A stretch of DNA of 64,000 bases. Origin: Ignavibacteria bacterium UBA2360. GTDB taxonomy: Bacteria > Bacteroidota > Ignavibacteria > Tepidaquicellales > OLB5. Position 1 is the stretch's first letter; the number at the start of each line of letters is the position of its first letter. Both the position numbers and the translations under genes were made by a program. The stretch spans positions 393,245 through 457,244 of the forward strand of contig DDTQ01000011.1 of NCBI GenBank assembly GCA_002344125.1, in the 5' to 3' direction. Of the stretch, positions 8,328-15,876 are shown one piece after another. The notes under the pieces were generated by a model. It was not told the origin of the DNA. It did not search any database and worked only from the letters and a program-made list of their open reading frames with translations.

Positions 8328-8353
8328 AAAACCACTGCGTCAACAGTGGTTTT
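8328..8353. terminator. Terminator-like hairpin
   Basis: AAAACCACTG (8328-8337) pairs perfectly with CAGTGGTTTT (8344-8353), followed on the plus strand by further T residues. No plus-strand gene precedes it, so its role is unclear; it lies just upstream of the tRNA-like gene. Confidence 0.45.
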
Positions 8354-8520
8354 TTCCTTTTCATCTTTTTCATATTAATTCTATTCATGGTAAATTTGCA
8401 AAACCAAAAAATCGCTTTGTACTATTGTTTGTAAATTAAGTTTTGAATTTGTATCAAGTTGTTTCTTCTTATCAAATTTATCTCATTACGCAATCTTATA
8501 CCACTGTCTATAGTCTACAA

Positions 8521-8812
8521 GAATAAAGCTCGGTACGGGTGCGGGGTTGGTGTGCAGAGACCCCCGTCAGCTACTTCTTTCGCTTCGCTTTAGCAGGTCA
8601 TAAATGCCCACCTGTCAGAGCCGGATCTGAGACATGCAGCCGCAGTCCTACAGCATATATCCCGCTTTCAGCGGCCATGCCGCCCCCGCGCCATAGGCGG
8701 GCAAGGGCAGGTGCAGGCTGCTCCAAAGGAGTTCCTTCGGAACGATAACACTTCGTGTTATCTTGAAAGGGGGGTAAGTGTTAATAGCGCGGGGTCCCGT
8801 GCAGAGGACATA
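8521..8812. other. GC-rich gene-free stretch
   Basis: No supported gene. The stretch is much more GC-rich than the island on its left. It contains adjacent hairpins with TTCG-type loops, GTTC-CTTCG-GAAC and GATAACAC-TTC-GTGTTATC (about 8729-8764). Small frames on both strands here are unsupported. Confidence 0.5.
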
Positions 8813-8844
8813 AAAAAACCCGATCAACATTTAAGTTGGTCGGG
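8812..8844 (-). terminator. Terminator of the DUF6883/DUF4926 pair
   Basis: On the minus strand CCCGACCAAC (8844-8835) pairs with GTTGATCGGG (8828-8819) at nine of ten positions and is followed by seven T residues. It lies 30 bases beyond the stop of the DUF4926 gene. Confidence 0.7.
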
Positions 8845-8873
8845 GTTAAAAATGGTTCCTATGTTATTATTAA

Positions 8874-9089
8874 TTAAGCAGTTTCAAATTCGTAATGCAA
8901 TAGCAATAGATTTTCGGAATCGACTGCGGCCAACGCAATTGTATCACCGTGTTTTCCTGTAAATTCAACTTCGTGAACATTTTCGCCAAGTGTTTCAACA
9001 ATGGTTCCTACCTGTCCCATGATCAGATTTTTCTCGGGCATATCCTTTAATAGTGCAACAACATCGAGTATTTTAAATTTACTGTTCAT
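8874..9089 (-). CDS. DUF4926 domain protein
   Basis: A 71-residue protein that fits the DUF4926 pattern: an opening FKILDVVALLKDMPEKNL, then GQVGTIVETLG, VHEVEFTGKHGDTIALAAV and a leucine-rich end. The fold is expected to be a small SH3-like beta barrel. It follows a DUF6883-like gene with three bases between stop and start, the arrangement usual for this family. The tight spacing of two small soluble proteins suggests a toxin-antitoxin or enzyme-inhibitor pair, which is inference only. Confidence 0.82.
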   Translation of the reverse strand: MNSKFKILDVVALLKDMPEKNLIMGQVGTIVETLGENVHEVEFTGKHGDTIALAAVDSENLLLLHYEFETA

Positions 9090-9092
9090 TAT

Positions 9093-9428
9093 TTACTCCT
9101 TTATATAACAGGTTGTAAGCCTGGGAAAGTTTTCGTTTGTTTTCATAATCCAAAGCGTTCTAATAATAGCCTGTTTATCTTTCATACTGTATGGTATATC
9201 AACAGTATATCTAATTCCATAAATATCAGTAAATGTTTCAACTGCATCATTGGTTTTTACAGCTTTAAAAATTATCGACTTTAGCAACTCAGAATCTTTC
9301 TTTTCGAAATCTAAGGCGGATTTGAACACGAGGGCTTTGTGTTTCCCTCTGGGATGTTCAAAATTTAAGCAGTAATCCCTTAGTTTTTCAATTGAAATTA
9401 CCGCATTTTCATGGTTAGGAAGTTTCAT
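9093..9428 (-). CDS. DUF6883-like protein
   Basis: About 112 residues from ATG 9428. A longer open frame begins at 9509, but its first 27 codons do not belong to the conserved part and the internal start MKLPNHENAVISIEKLRDYC is the usual N-terminus. The block LNFEHPRGKHKALVFKSAL is the DUF6883 signature: a basic GKHKA loop that recurs in small bacterial proteins and at the C-termini of polymorphic toxins. The remainder includes IYGIRYTVDIPY and a strand IIRTLWIMK. It is translated immediately before the DUF4926 gene. A nuclease-type toxin role is possible but not shown. Confidence 0.75.
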   Translation of the reverse strand: MKLPNHENAVISIEKLRDYCLNFEHPRGKHKALVFKSALDFEKKDSELLKSIIFKAVKTNDAVETFTDIYGIRYTVDIPYSMKDKQAIIRTLWIMKTNENFPRLTTCYIKE

Positions 9429-9721
9429 TTTACTAAAATAGGGAATAAATATCAAAGTTAAAACAAAATTTCTCTCACGGTAATTTCCCCTTGACAATGC
9501 AGTTAGCATATATTATATTGCCTTTAGTATGCAGAAAGCATATTAACCTGCAATTTTACCTTTATTCCCGTTATGTTTGTATTTACGGTATTTATAATAA
9601 TTTCCGCAATAGCCGCCCCGGGCGCCGCTGCCTTTGGCAGCATGAAATCAGTATTCTCATTCGCCGTTGTTGGTGCCTGCCTTGTTTTTAAGGTTTTCAC
9701 CCATGACCTTATAAAATTATT

Positions 9722-9963
9722 ATTCTCATCATCAATTATTCACATTGAGAATCACAATGAGGATCCCGCTGCTGATTGCGCTCTGTTTTGCGTAATTCTC
9801 ACAGTGAATAATCACTGTGAGAGTGCATTCTCATCATCAATTATTCACCATGAGAATGCTTCGCCGGGATAAATATTGCGAAAATACGGCGCAATCACAC
9901 TCTCACAATGCTTCCACCCCCGAAAAAAAAATATCGTTTTCACAATGAGAATCATCGTGAGAA
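9722..9963. repeat. Cluster of ATTCTCA/TGAGAAT palindromic repeats
   Basis: A 31-bp imperfect palindrome (ATTCTCAT...TGAGAAT) occurs at 9722-9752 and again at 9827-9857 with 29 of 31 identities. Between them is a perfect 10-bp-armed palindrome CTCACAGTGA-N4-TCACTGTGAG (9798-9821). Related half-sites (CTCACAATG, CACAATGAGAATCATCGTGAG) continue to 9963. The motif density resembles an operator cluster or a small-repeat array. Confidence 0.7.
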
Positions 9964-10229
9964 TATCCCGAAAATAAGCCAGAAATCGCCTGCTGCCAAA
10001 AGCCCTGAGGAAGTCCACGTGGAGGTGTCGAGCGTTGGCAGATGCGCAGAGTCCTCAATAAGCGAGAGACTCTGCGATGAAGATGAAAGGAGAGGGAAAT
10101 CAAACCCTGAAATTATGGATATTCTCCCCCCTCTCCCTTTGGGAGAGGGGCAGGGGGGTGAGGGGATAAAATGTTTCAAAGTAAGGAAACTGTTCAGGGC
10201 TAAAGCCCATATTTTTTTTAAACTCAAAT

Positions 10230-10249
10230 CCACGCCCTAAGGGGCGTGG
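10230..10249. repeat. REP-like palindrome
   Basis: CCACGCCCTAAGGGGCGTGG is an 8-bp-armed hairpin of the same design as the TTTA/TAAA-loop palindromes at 41484-41766, 45612-45766 and 47602-47738. GGGCTAAAGCCC at 10197-10208 is a second module of the family. Confidence 0.6.
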
Positions 10250-10551
10250 CTATACAAAAAAGCTTACCAACTTCGCAGAGTGGACAATTCGAATTCAAGC
10301 CCTTCGACTCCGCTCTGGGCGACAAAAAGTGAGGCACAGCGATGACAATGAGATTTTGCTTTTGTATCTCGCCCTCTCCTTTGGGCCGCAGGCCTTGTTT
10401 CTAAGGGAGGGCAATCACGCCTGCGGGCGTGATGGGAGGGGTCGCCTTACCCACTTCGCAGAGTGGCAAAGCAGGAGGTGAGCTGTTTGTTGCTGCATAT
10501 TTAATTAAGGCTTTATTATATTTTTCTTATGAACTAATTTAAGGAGTTTAT

Positions 10552-11385
10552 ATGTTATTAAATTATAGCGGTAAATCAATAAGTATAGCGGAATTAATTT
10601 ATATGGAACAAATACAATCCCGGGAGCTTGCCGAGCTTAAACGCGCGAAGAAGCTGCTTGAAAATCCGAACCTTGCCATAAAAATTACCAACTACATTGG
10701 CGTGCCCATAGAAAAAGCCATGAAGCTTCTGCCGGAGAAGGCGCATACTGTTATCTCTAAGGCATCCAGGGAAGCGCTTTTAAAAGCGCTTGAGTACAGC
10801 ATGGTGACTATACTTGATAAGCAGAAGATCCGCACAAGCAAAAAAATAAATAAACTGCTCACAACAATATCCGGCGGAATTGGCGGAGCCTTTGGCCTGG
10901 CCGCAATTCCCATTGAGCTGCCTGTATCTACGATGCTGATCCTGAAATCGATTGCGGAGATCGCCAAAAGCGAAGGTCATGATATCAACACCATAGAAAC
11001 CAAGCTTAGCTGCATAGAGGTATTCGCGCTCGGGGGTAACTCTAAAAAAGATGATGCCAGCGATAATTCATACTGGGTAATGCGCGCTGTTATGGCTAAG
11101 GAAATAACAAGCGCGGCAAAATACCTGGGGCAAAAAGGCTTCGCCAAAGAATCAGCCCCGGCAATTGTGAAGCTGGTAAATAAAATTGTCGCGCGCTACT
11201 CCGTAGTAATCACCGAAGAGGTTGCGGCTAAGGCTGTGCCCATAGTCGGCGCCGTAAGCGGCGCCGGGATAAACTTGATCTTCATGGATCATTTCCAGAA
11301 AATGGCCGAGGGCCATTTTACTGTTAAGCGCCTGGAAAAGAAGTACGGCGCGGAGGCCGTACGGCTGGCGTATGCACAGGTGTGA
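10552..11385 (+). CDS. EcsC family protein
   Basis: A 277-residue protein matching the EcsC family. The central GGIGGAFGLAAIPIELPVST is followed by MLILKSIAEIAKSEGHDINT and the cysteine-containing CIEVFALGG. The C-terminal PIVGAVSGAGINLIFMDHFQ and HFTVKRLEKKYGAEAVRLAY are also family blocks. Two glycine-rich hydrophobic segments suggest membrane association. The family is named after a B. subtilis gene linked to an ABC exporter, but no transporter is nearby and the biochemical role is unknown. The start has AAGGAG eight bases upstream. The gene stands alone. Confidence 0.88.
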   Translation: MLLNYSGKSISIAELIYMEQIQSRELAELKRAKKLLENPNLAIKITNYIGVPIEKAMKLLPEKAHTVISKASREALLKALEYSMVTILDKQKIRTSKKINKLLTTISGGIGGAFGLAAIPIELPVSTMLILKSIAEIAKSEGHDINTIETKLSCIEVFALGGNSKKDDASDNSYWVMRAVMAKEITSAAKYLGQKGFAKESAPAIVKLVNKIVARYSVVITEEVAAKAVPIVGAVSGAGINLIFMDHFQKMAEGHFTVKRLEKKYGAEAVRLAYAQV

Positions 11386-11558
11386 GGAGGGAATATATTG
11401 AATATTATGAAGAAGCTTGAAACCACCCCTCAATCCGGCGTGCGCCGGATTTCTTCCCCTCCTTAGAAAAGGAGGGGAGCTTTGTAACATCTCCTCATGT
11501 TACACGGAAGTGTAATGGGTTAACAGAAAATAAACGAGAAGCTACAAATAAAATATAG

Positions 11559-12290
11559 TTAATTGGCTTTCTTGGCAACTACAAAAAATCTGTCATAAGT
11601 ACTCTTGAAACTGCCTTCGCTGCGGATAGTATCTTCAGCAATTAGTAAGTTTTCTTTATATTTTTCGCGGGTAAACTCAGGCACCAGCCAGTTTATAACT
11701 TTGATGTATGAAACGAGGGCTTCAATATCTGAAAATGCAGTATAACCCGTGTTTTCGTTCTGCAGAATGATAGTGAAATTATTCTTTTCTAACTCATTAA
11801 CCGCGGCTCTTAGCGACCAATCTGAAAATTCTGTTTTGGTATTAAAGTTGAGTAACTCAAGGATCTCATTATCGCAGTTGCCCTTAACCTGCTGGGTGAT
11901 AAAATATCCGCCGGGTTTAAGTATCCTGCGCGTTTCGCGCGGCGAGTAAAACTCGTGGCGGTTTATCACAAGATCGAAAAAATTATCATCAAATGGCAGT
12001 TGTTCATCTTTAAATCCGCTTACAACCTGAACACCAAGCGGTTTAAGGTTTTCTTCGGCAATTTTTATATTGGGCCTGTAGTTTTCTGTTGCGTAAGTGT
12101 GTATCGGCAGGGGAATCAGTGTTTGCAGAAACTCTCCACCACCGGTACCCATATCAAGCATTGATCCTGCGCGGGGGATATATTCTTTTACAATAGCGGC
12201 ATAATCCCACGGCAGGGGTGTTTCCTTCATTCTGCCATTACGCGCAAGCGGTGAAAAATCCCAGCCGGTGATTTCCGTTTCCTTTTTCAT
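11559..12290 (-). CDS. Class I SAM-dependent methyltransferase
   Basis: A 243-residue soluble methyltransferase. Motif I is SMLDMGTGGGEFLQTL (about 43-58), then an acidic strand end TYATENYRPN. Post-motif residues FDDNFFDLVINRHEFY and the motif RRILKPGGYFITQQVKG (about 122-138) follow. The core resembles the RlmA/UbiE-type Rossmann fold. The substrate is not identifiable, and the region after residue 140 is not typical of a named family. It is divergent from the KdsC-like gene with a 51-bp spacer that must hold both promoters. Confidence 0.85.
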   Translation of the reverse strand: MKKETEITGWDFSPLARNGRMKETPLPWDYAAIVKEYIPRAGSMLDMGTGGGEFLQTLIPLPIHTYATENYRPNIKIAEENLKPLGVQVVSGFKDEQLPFDDNFFDLVINRHEFYSPRETRRILKPGGYFITQQVKGNCDNEILELLNFNTKTEFSDWSLRAAVNELEKNNFTIILQNENTGYTAFSDIEALVSYIKVINWLVPEFTREKYKENLLIAEDTIRSEGSFKSTYDRFFVVAKKAN

Positions 12291-12341
12291 TTATATAATC
12301 ATTAATTATCTGCAATTTACAAAACAAATAATAAATATTGA

Positions 12342-12857
12342 ATGAAAGATATCAACAGTGTAGATTTTTCGAAAATTCAGTTTGTGCTTATGGATTGTGA
12401 CGGCGTGTTAACTGATGGCTCTTTGCTCTATATGCCTGACGGCAACGTGATAAAGAATTTCCATGCGCATGATGGCTATGGCATTGAGCGCGGACATCAT
12501 CACGGATTGAAGTTCGCGATAATTTCGGGCCGCTCCGCCGAGGCCAACAAACACCGCGCCCGCAGGCTGAAAATTGAGGAGCTTTATGAAGACTGCAAGG
12601 ATAAGTGCAGCGCAGCGGAGGAAATTGCCGCAAAGTATAACATAGGATTTGAAAACTTCTGTTACATTGGTGATGATTCATTTGATATACCGCTGCTTGA
12701 AAGAGTTGGTTTTTCATCCGCGCCGCCGGAGGCGGTAGAAGATGTGAGGGCGGCGGTTCATTATATCACCAAAATCCATGCCGGTAAAGGCTGCGTGCGG
12801 GAACTGATAGATCTGATCCTGAAGAAACAGGGGAAGACGCAGGTAGCTGTAAAATAG
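12342..12857 (+). CDS. kdsC: KdsC-like HAD phosphatase
   Basis: A 171-residue HAD-superfamily phosphatase of the capless KdsC type, which removes phosphate from 3-deoxy-D-manno-octulosonate 8-phosphate in lipopolysaccharide synthesis. Motif I is LMDCDGVLTDG (nucleophile D18, acid/base D20), motif II ISGRS, motif III lysine within the KCSAAEEIA region, and motif IV YIGDDSFDIPLL. The C-terminal CVRELIDLIL is also family-like. KdsA/KdsB are not adjacent, so a related sugar phosphatase cannot be excluded. Confidence 0.85.
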   Translation: MKDINSVDFSKIQFVLMDCDGVLTDGSLLYMPDGNVIKNFHAHDGYGIERGHHHGLKFAIISGRSAEANKHRARRLKIEELYEDCKDKCSAAEEIAAKYNIGFENFCYIGDDSFDIPLLERVGFSSAPPEAVEDVRAAVHYITKIHAGKGCVRELIDLILKKQGKTQVAVK

Positions 12858-12958
12858 AACCTTATCAGCCTTAGCACTGTTATGTTTTAATATATTCCCA
12901 CAATTGATACTTCATTCAGATTTGCGTAATTTGCAGAAAACTTTTAAGGAGAGCAGCC

Positions 12959-14185
12959 ATGAAACTAAAATTATTGTTTATTTTACATTTTACCATTTTT
13001 TTCACAGCATCAGTAAAAACTGACTGGCAGCAACAGACATCCGGTACCACAGAGAATCTATTTTCCTCATACTTTATTAATATGAATACAGGGTGGGTTG
13101 TAGGCGCAAATGGGAAGATACTTTTCACATCAAACGGCGGCACAACGTGGAGTCCGCAAACATCCGGCACAACTCAGACTCTATTTGATGTAAAGTTCCC
13201 TTCCGCGCTAAACGGATTCATAATAGGCGGATCAAATACTTTCCTCAAAACAACCAACGGCGGCGTGAACTGGGTTTTGCTTACTGTTCCTAACATGACA
13301 AGCACGAACGACCTGGATTTTACAGATAACAACACAGGTTACGTTTGCGGAGCGGAGGGTGATGTATCGCGCACAACCAACGGCGGCGTTAGCTGGACAA
13401 AGTTTGATATAACTTCTTCTGATCTTGTTACAATAAAAGTTTTTGACGCAGCAACTGTTATTGCCGCCGGCGTAAGCGGCTCTGTATTCAAAACTACCAA
13501 CAGCGGGGCTAACTGGGTTCAACAAACAACAGGCACGAATAATTTTGTAAGCAGCATTGTGTTTACCGATAACAACAACGGGTATTTTACAACGCTTGGG
13601 CTTACCGAGGCGGTGTTCAGAACTACAAACGGCGGAACCAACTGGACAGAGGTAACATCACCCGGAAATACATCAGGGTTAAACGGTCTTTCAATGGTAA
13701 ACTCATCAACAGTTTATGGAGCCGGACCCGATGGCGTTATAAGAAGAACAACCAACAGCGGCTCAACCTGGGAAACACAACCTTCAGGTGATACAACAAG
13801 CTTTCTGAGGGGAATAACCATGGTTGATGGCAGTATTGGATATATTGTTGGCAATAACGGAAGGATATTAAAAACCGTAAACGGCGGCATAGGCATTCAG
13901 CAGATAAGTACTAACGTACCTGAAGGATTTAAGTTATCGCAAAACTACCCCAACCCGTTCAACCCTGTGACAAATATTACTTTCAGCGTGCCGAAAACAA
14001 GCGAGGTAAAACTCACAGTTTATGATGCGGCAGGGAAACAAACAGCTGCGCTGTTTAACGGAAGACTCTCGGCGGGTACTTACAATTATGATTTCGATGC
14101 AGCGCATTTAGCAAGCGGTATATATTTTTATACGCTTGAAGCAGAGAGCTTTATTGAAACGAAGAAAATGGTTTTGGTAAAATAA
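12959..14185 (+). CDS. Secreted YCF48-repeat protein with T9SS sorting domain
   Basis: A 408-residue protein with an N-terminal signal peptide (about 1-21). Residues 22-320 hold about seven repeats of roughly 42 residues with the pattern TGW/GYVVG..G.I..T.NGG..W, as in YCF48/BNR-like beta-propellers. The last 80 residues, from LSQNYPNPFNPVTNITFSVP to TKKMVLVK, are a type A T9SS sorting domain, so the protein should be exported and anchored or released at the cell surface. The DNA of that domain is nearly identical to the end of the 15877-17979 gene. A purine-rich AAGGAGAG lies nine bases before the ATG. Confidence 0.9.
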   Translation: MKLKLLFILHFTIFFTASVKTDWQQQTSGTTENLFSSYFINMNTGWVVGANGKILFTSNGGTTWSPQTSGTTQTLFDVKFPSALNGFIIGGSNTFLKTTNGGVNWVLLTVPNMTSTNDLDFTDNNTGYVCGAEGDVSRTTNGGVSWTKFDITSSDLVTIKVFDAATVIAAGVSGSVFKTTNSGANWVQQTTGTNNFVSSIVFTDNNNGYFTTLGLTEAVFRTTNGGTNWTEVTSPGNTSGLNGLSMVNSSTVYGAGPDGVIRRTTNSGSTWETQPSGDTTSFLRGITMVDGSIGYIVGNNGRILKTVNGGIGIQQISTNVPEGFKLSQNYPNPFNPVTNITFSVPKTSEVKLTVYDAAGKQTAALFNGRLSAGTYNYDFDAAHLASGIYFYTLEAESFIETKKMVLVK

Positions 14186-15616
14186 TTAAAGCTTCGAAGT
14201 TTTTTCAAAAAGCCAGTGTTTTATGCCGAAGAGGTTAGAGTTCAGTTTTTCAGATGAAATCCTGAACTCTGCCGCGGCTTTTCGCCGCTCTTTGGCAGAA
14301 GATATTTCGCTTACCCCGATAAGTACTTTACACAATTTCAGGAAATTCTTGATAGCGCTTTTGTACAGTTTATTTAAGGTTGATTCCCTTGAAAGAAATT
14401 GACTGAATGAGTGTATAGCAGCGCGCGCTTCTTCATAATTTTGAGTATCAATCAGAAGCTGCAGGTGGATCAATTTCACCTGCAACTTCATGAAAAAAGA
14501 AGGAAAGTTGACTTTTGATATGTAATAAAGCGCTTTTTCGCAATTACCCTGCTGAAAATTAATCAACGCGTTTAAGTGATTCATTGTACTATCCTTATGC
14601 TGTTCATCAATTTTGTTAAAATATTTCTTAATGAATTCTTGAGCAGTATCAATATCCCCGGCGCGGATAAATATTTTCGCGTAATGAATAAAATCAGGGT
14701 AATGAAACGTACCAAGCGAGACTGCATCTTTATTGAAAGCATGCTTGAACAGGTCGCGAAGCTCATATATGTATTTTTCATCAGCCAGATTGTTATACCT
14801 TTCGGCGCAGAAGCTGTTAAGATAAAACAGTGCCATGTATGAATCTTCTTCATCAAGTGTGTCGTAATCTTCTATGTAAATTCTTTTCAATTCCCTGTAA
14901 TGCTCTTCAGTTTTTTCTTCAAGAAGCAGGGCAATAAGCCTGTACTCCTTCAATGTAATATTTTCGAAGTCACTGTGCTTTTTTATATAACCCAGCACTT
15001 CTTCATACATCTTCAATGAAAATTTCTTATCATTTTCAATGCTAACGTGTTTCATTATGGTATATTGTTTCAGCAAGTTAAGCAGGGAAAGTTCAAACTG
15101 CGCATTGAATGTTTCATTGAATCCTTCATTGGCATTGGGCTTTTTGATCGTGTTAAGTATCTGCCTTTGATCTGCCAATAAGAATTTATTGTATAAATAA
15201 ATTCCATCCCTGGTTTTTAATAATTCTAGCTTTTTTTCTGTTGCCAAAAGAATTTTTTCGTGAAGATCGAGCACTCTTAAAGAACGAAGATTGACAATCA
15301 GGTTCAGTTCGGAAGTAAATTCCGTGAAGTAAACAGGTTTTGTTCTAAGGTAATTGTATGCAAGGTTCAGCAGGTCTGATAAAAGGTTTTTGATCTTCTG
15401 ATACTCATATTTTTCACCGGGGAAAAGTTTTTTAAACACAGCTTCCTCATCAAAAACCGGCGGATTGAACTCAGGGTGATATTTCAGCACAAATTCAGCG
15501 AGCCTAATAACTTTTTTGTTTTTGTTGTAAAACGGCGAGCGGACAAAATCCAGAAACCGCCTGATATCAGCATGTGGAAAACTCTTTAGTAATTTAATTA
15601 ACCTGGTGCTATGCAT
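14186..15616 (-). CDS. Lineage-specific helical-repeat protein, family member 1
   Basis: About 476 residues from ATG 15616. The open frame extends to 15673, but paralogues begin MH-x-TRLIK, so the internal start is chosen. The N-terminus (TRLIKLLKSFPHADIRRFLD, then SPFYNK) matches the proteins at 17995, 33257 and 34395. The remainder is a long run of amphipathic helices like degenerate TPRs (EYRLIALLLEEKTEEHYREL; FHYPDFIHYAKIFIRAGDID). It has no signal peptide and I know no function. Its stop codon is adjacent to the stop of the T9SS gene at 14185. The product may be cytoplasmic scaffolding. Confidence 0.8.
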   Translation of the reverse strand: MHSTRLIKLLKSFPHADIRRFLDFVRSPFYNKNKKVIRLAEFVLKYHPEFNPPVFDEEAVFKKLFPGEKYEYQKIKNLLSDLLNLAYNYLRTKPVYFTEFTSELNLIVNLRSLRVLDLHEKILLATEKKLELLKTRDGIYLYNKFLLADQRQILNTIKKPNANEGFNETFNAQFELSLLNLLKQYTIMKHVSIENDKKFSLKMYEEVLGYIKKHSDFENITLKEYRLIALLLEEKTEEHYRELKRIYIEDYDTLDEEDSYMALFYLNSFCAERYNNLADEKYIYELRDLFKHAFNKDAVSLGTFHYPDFIHYAKIFIRAGDIDTAQEFIKKYFNKIDEQHKDSTMNHLNALINFQQGNCEKALYYISKVNFPSFFMKLQVKLIHLQLLIDTQNYEEARAAIHSFSQFLSRESTLNKLYKSAIKNFLKLCKVLIGVSEISSAKERRKAAAEFRISSEKLNSNLFGIKHWLFEKTSKL

Positions 15617-15705
15617 ACTTTGTAATTTCCACAAAAATAGGAGTTTTTTAATTAAAAACAGTGAATTTTGCAATCTGAATTATTCTAAAACTCCAAAAAA
15701 GTGTG

Positions 15706-15738
15706 TTTGAACTGTACCACAATTTTAAGCTAAGTTTG
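15706..15738 (+). promoter_or_regulatory. Promoter of the 15877 gene (TTTG-N21-TAAGTTTG)
   Basis: TTTG at 15706-15709, 21 bases, then TAAGTTTG at 15731-15738: a full Bacteroidota-type promoter. The start of transcription would be about 15744-15746, exactly at the first base of the structured leader. Confidence 0.75.
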
Positions 15739-15744
15739 CTTTAC

Positions 15745-15853
15745 TAATGGCGTTATAAGGTGGAAGGATCTTTCACCCCGTATTACTTCACAAGCATATA
15801 AGCATCTTAACGCCATTAGGATACTTAAGGCAAGTATTAGAAGTATGCGGGGT
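15745..15853 (+). ncRNA. Structured 5' leader with crossing stems
   Basis: From the predicted transcription start, TAATGGCGTTA (15745-15755) can pair with TAACGCCATTA (15808-15818). A second helix of 14 bp with one bulge joins 15775-15789 (accccgtattacttc) to 15840-15853 (gaagtatgcggggt). The two helices cross, so they form either a pseudoknot or two alternative states. Small hairpins GGTGGAAGGATCTTTCACC (15758-15776) and ATACTT/AAGTAT (15821-15837) lie inside. The second helix ends in GCGGGGTATTTTT, resembling an attenuator. AGGAG and the ATG of the T9SS gene follow 24 bases later. No known riboswitch class is recognised. Confidence 0.6.
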
Positions 15854-15876
15854 ATTTTTATAAAAGGAGTGAAAAA

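Larger units (their letters stand above)
8034..8520. repeat. 22-bp direct repeats flanking the tRNA-like gene
   Basis: A 22-bp sequence at 8034-8055, containing the C-box, recurs at 8499-8520 with 20 of 22 identities. The second copy has lost one side of the palindrome (gtctatagtc). Between them lies the tRNA-like gene. They could be attachment-type repeats or a duplicated operator; the second copy has no gene placed to use it. Confidence 0.55.
9510..10551. other. Repeat-rich gene-poor interval
   Basis: About 1 kb without a confident gene. A 99-codon frame at 9573-9872 has two hydrophobic stretches (FVFTVFIIISAIAA, VFSFAVVGACLVFKVF) but ends in repeat DNA and has no clear ribosome-binding site; it may be a decayed membrane-protein gene. 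The interval also holds the ATTCTCA palindrome cluster (9722-9963), a Cys-poor low-complexity run at 10120-10170 (ccctctccctttgggagagg), GGGCTAAAGCCC (10197-10208), a REP-like hairpin (10230-10249) and related inverted repeats to 10440. Confidence 0.6.

Noticed and set aside
8539..8962. Overlapping small frames on both strands in GC-rich DNA
   Set aside because: They coincide with hairpin-rich intergenic repeats and the terminator at 8812-8844; no conserved residues are seen.
9573..9872. 99-codon frame with two hydrophobic segments
   Set aside because: Possible decayed membrane protein, but its C-terminal half is made of the ATTCTCA repeats and there is no convincing ribosome-binding site, so it is not called as a gene.
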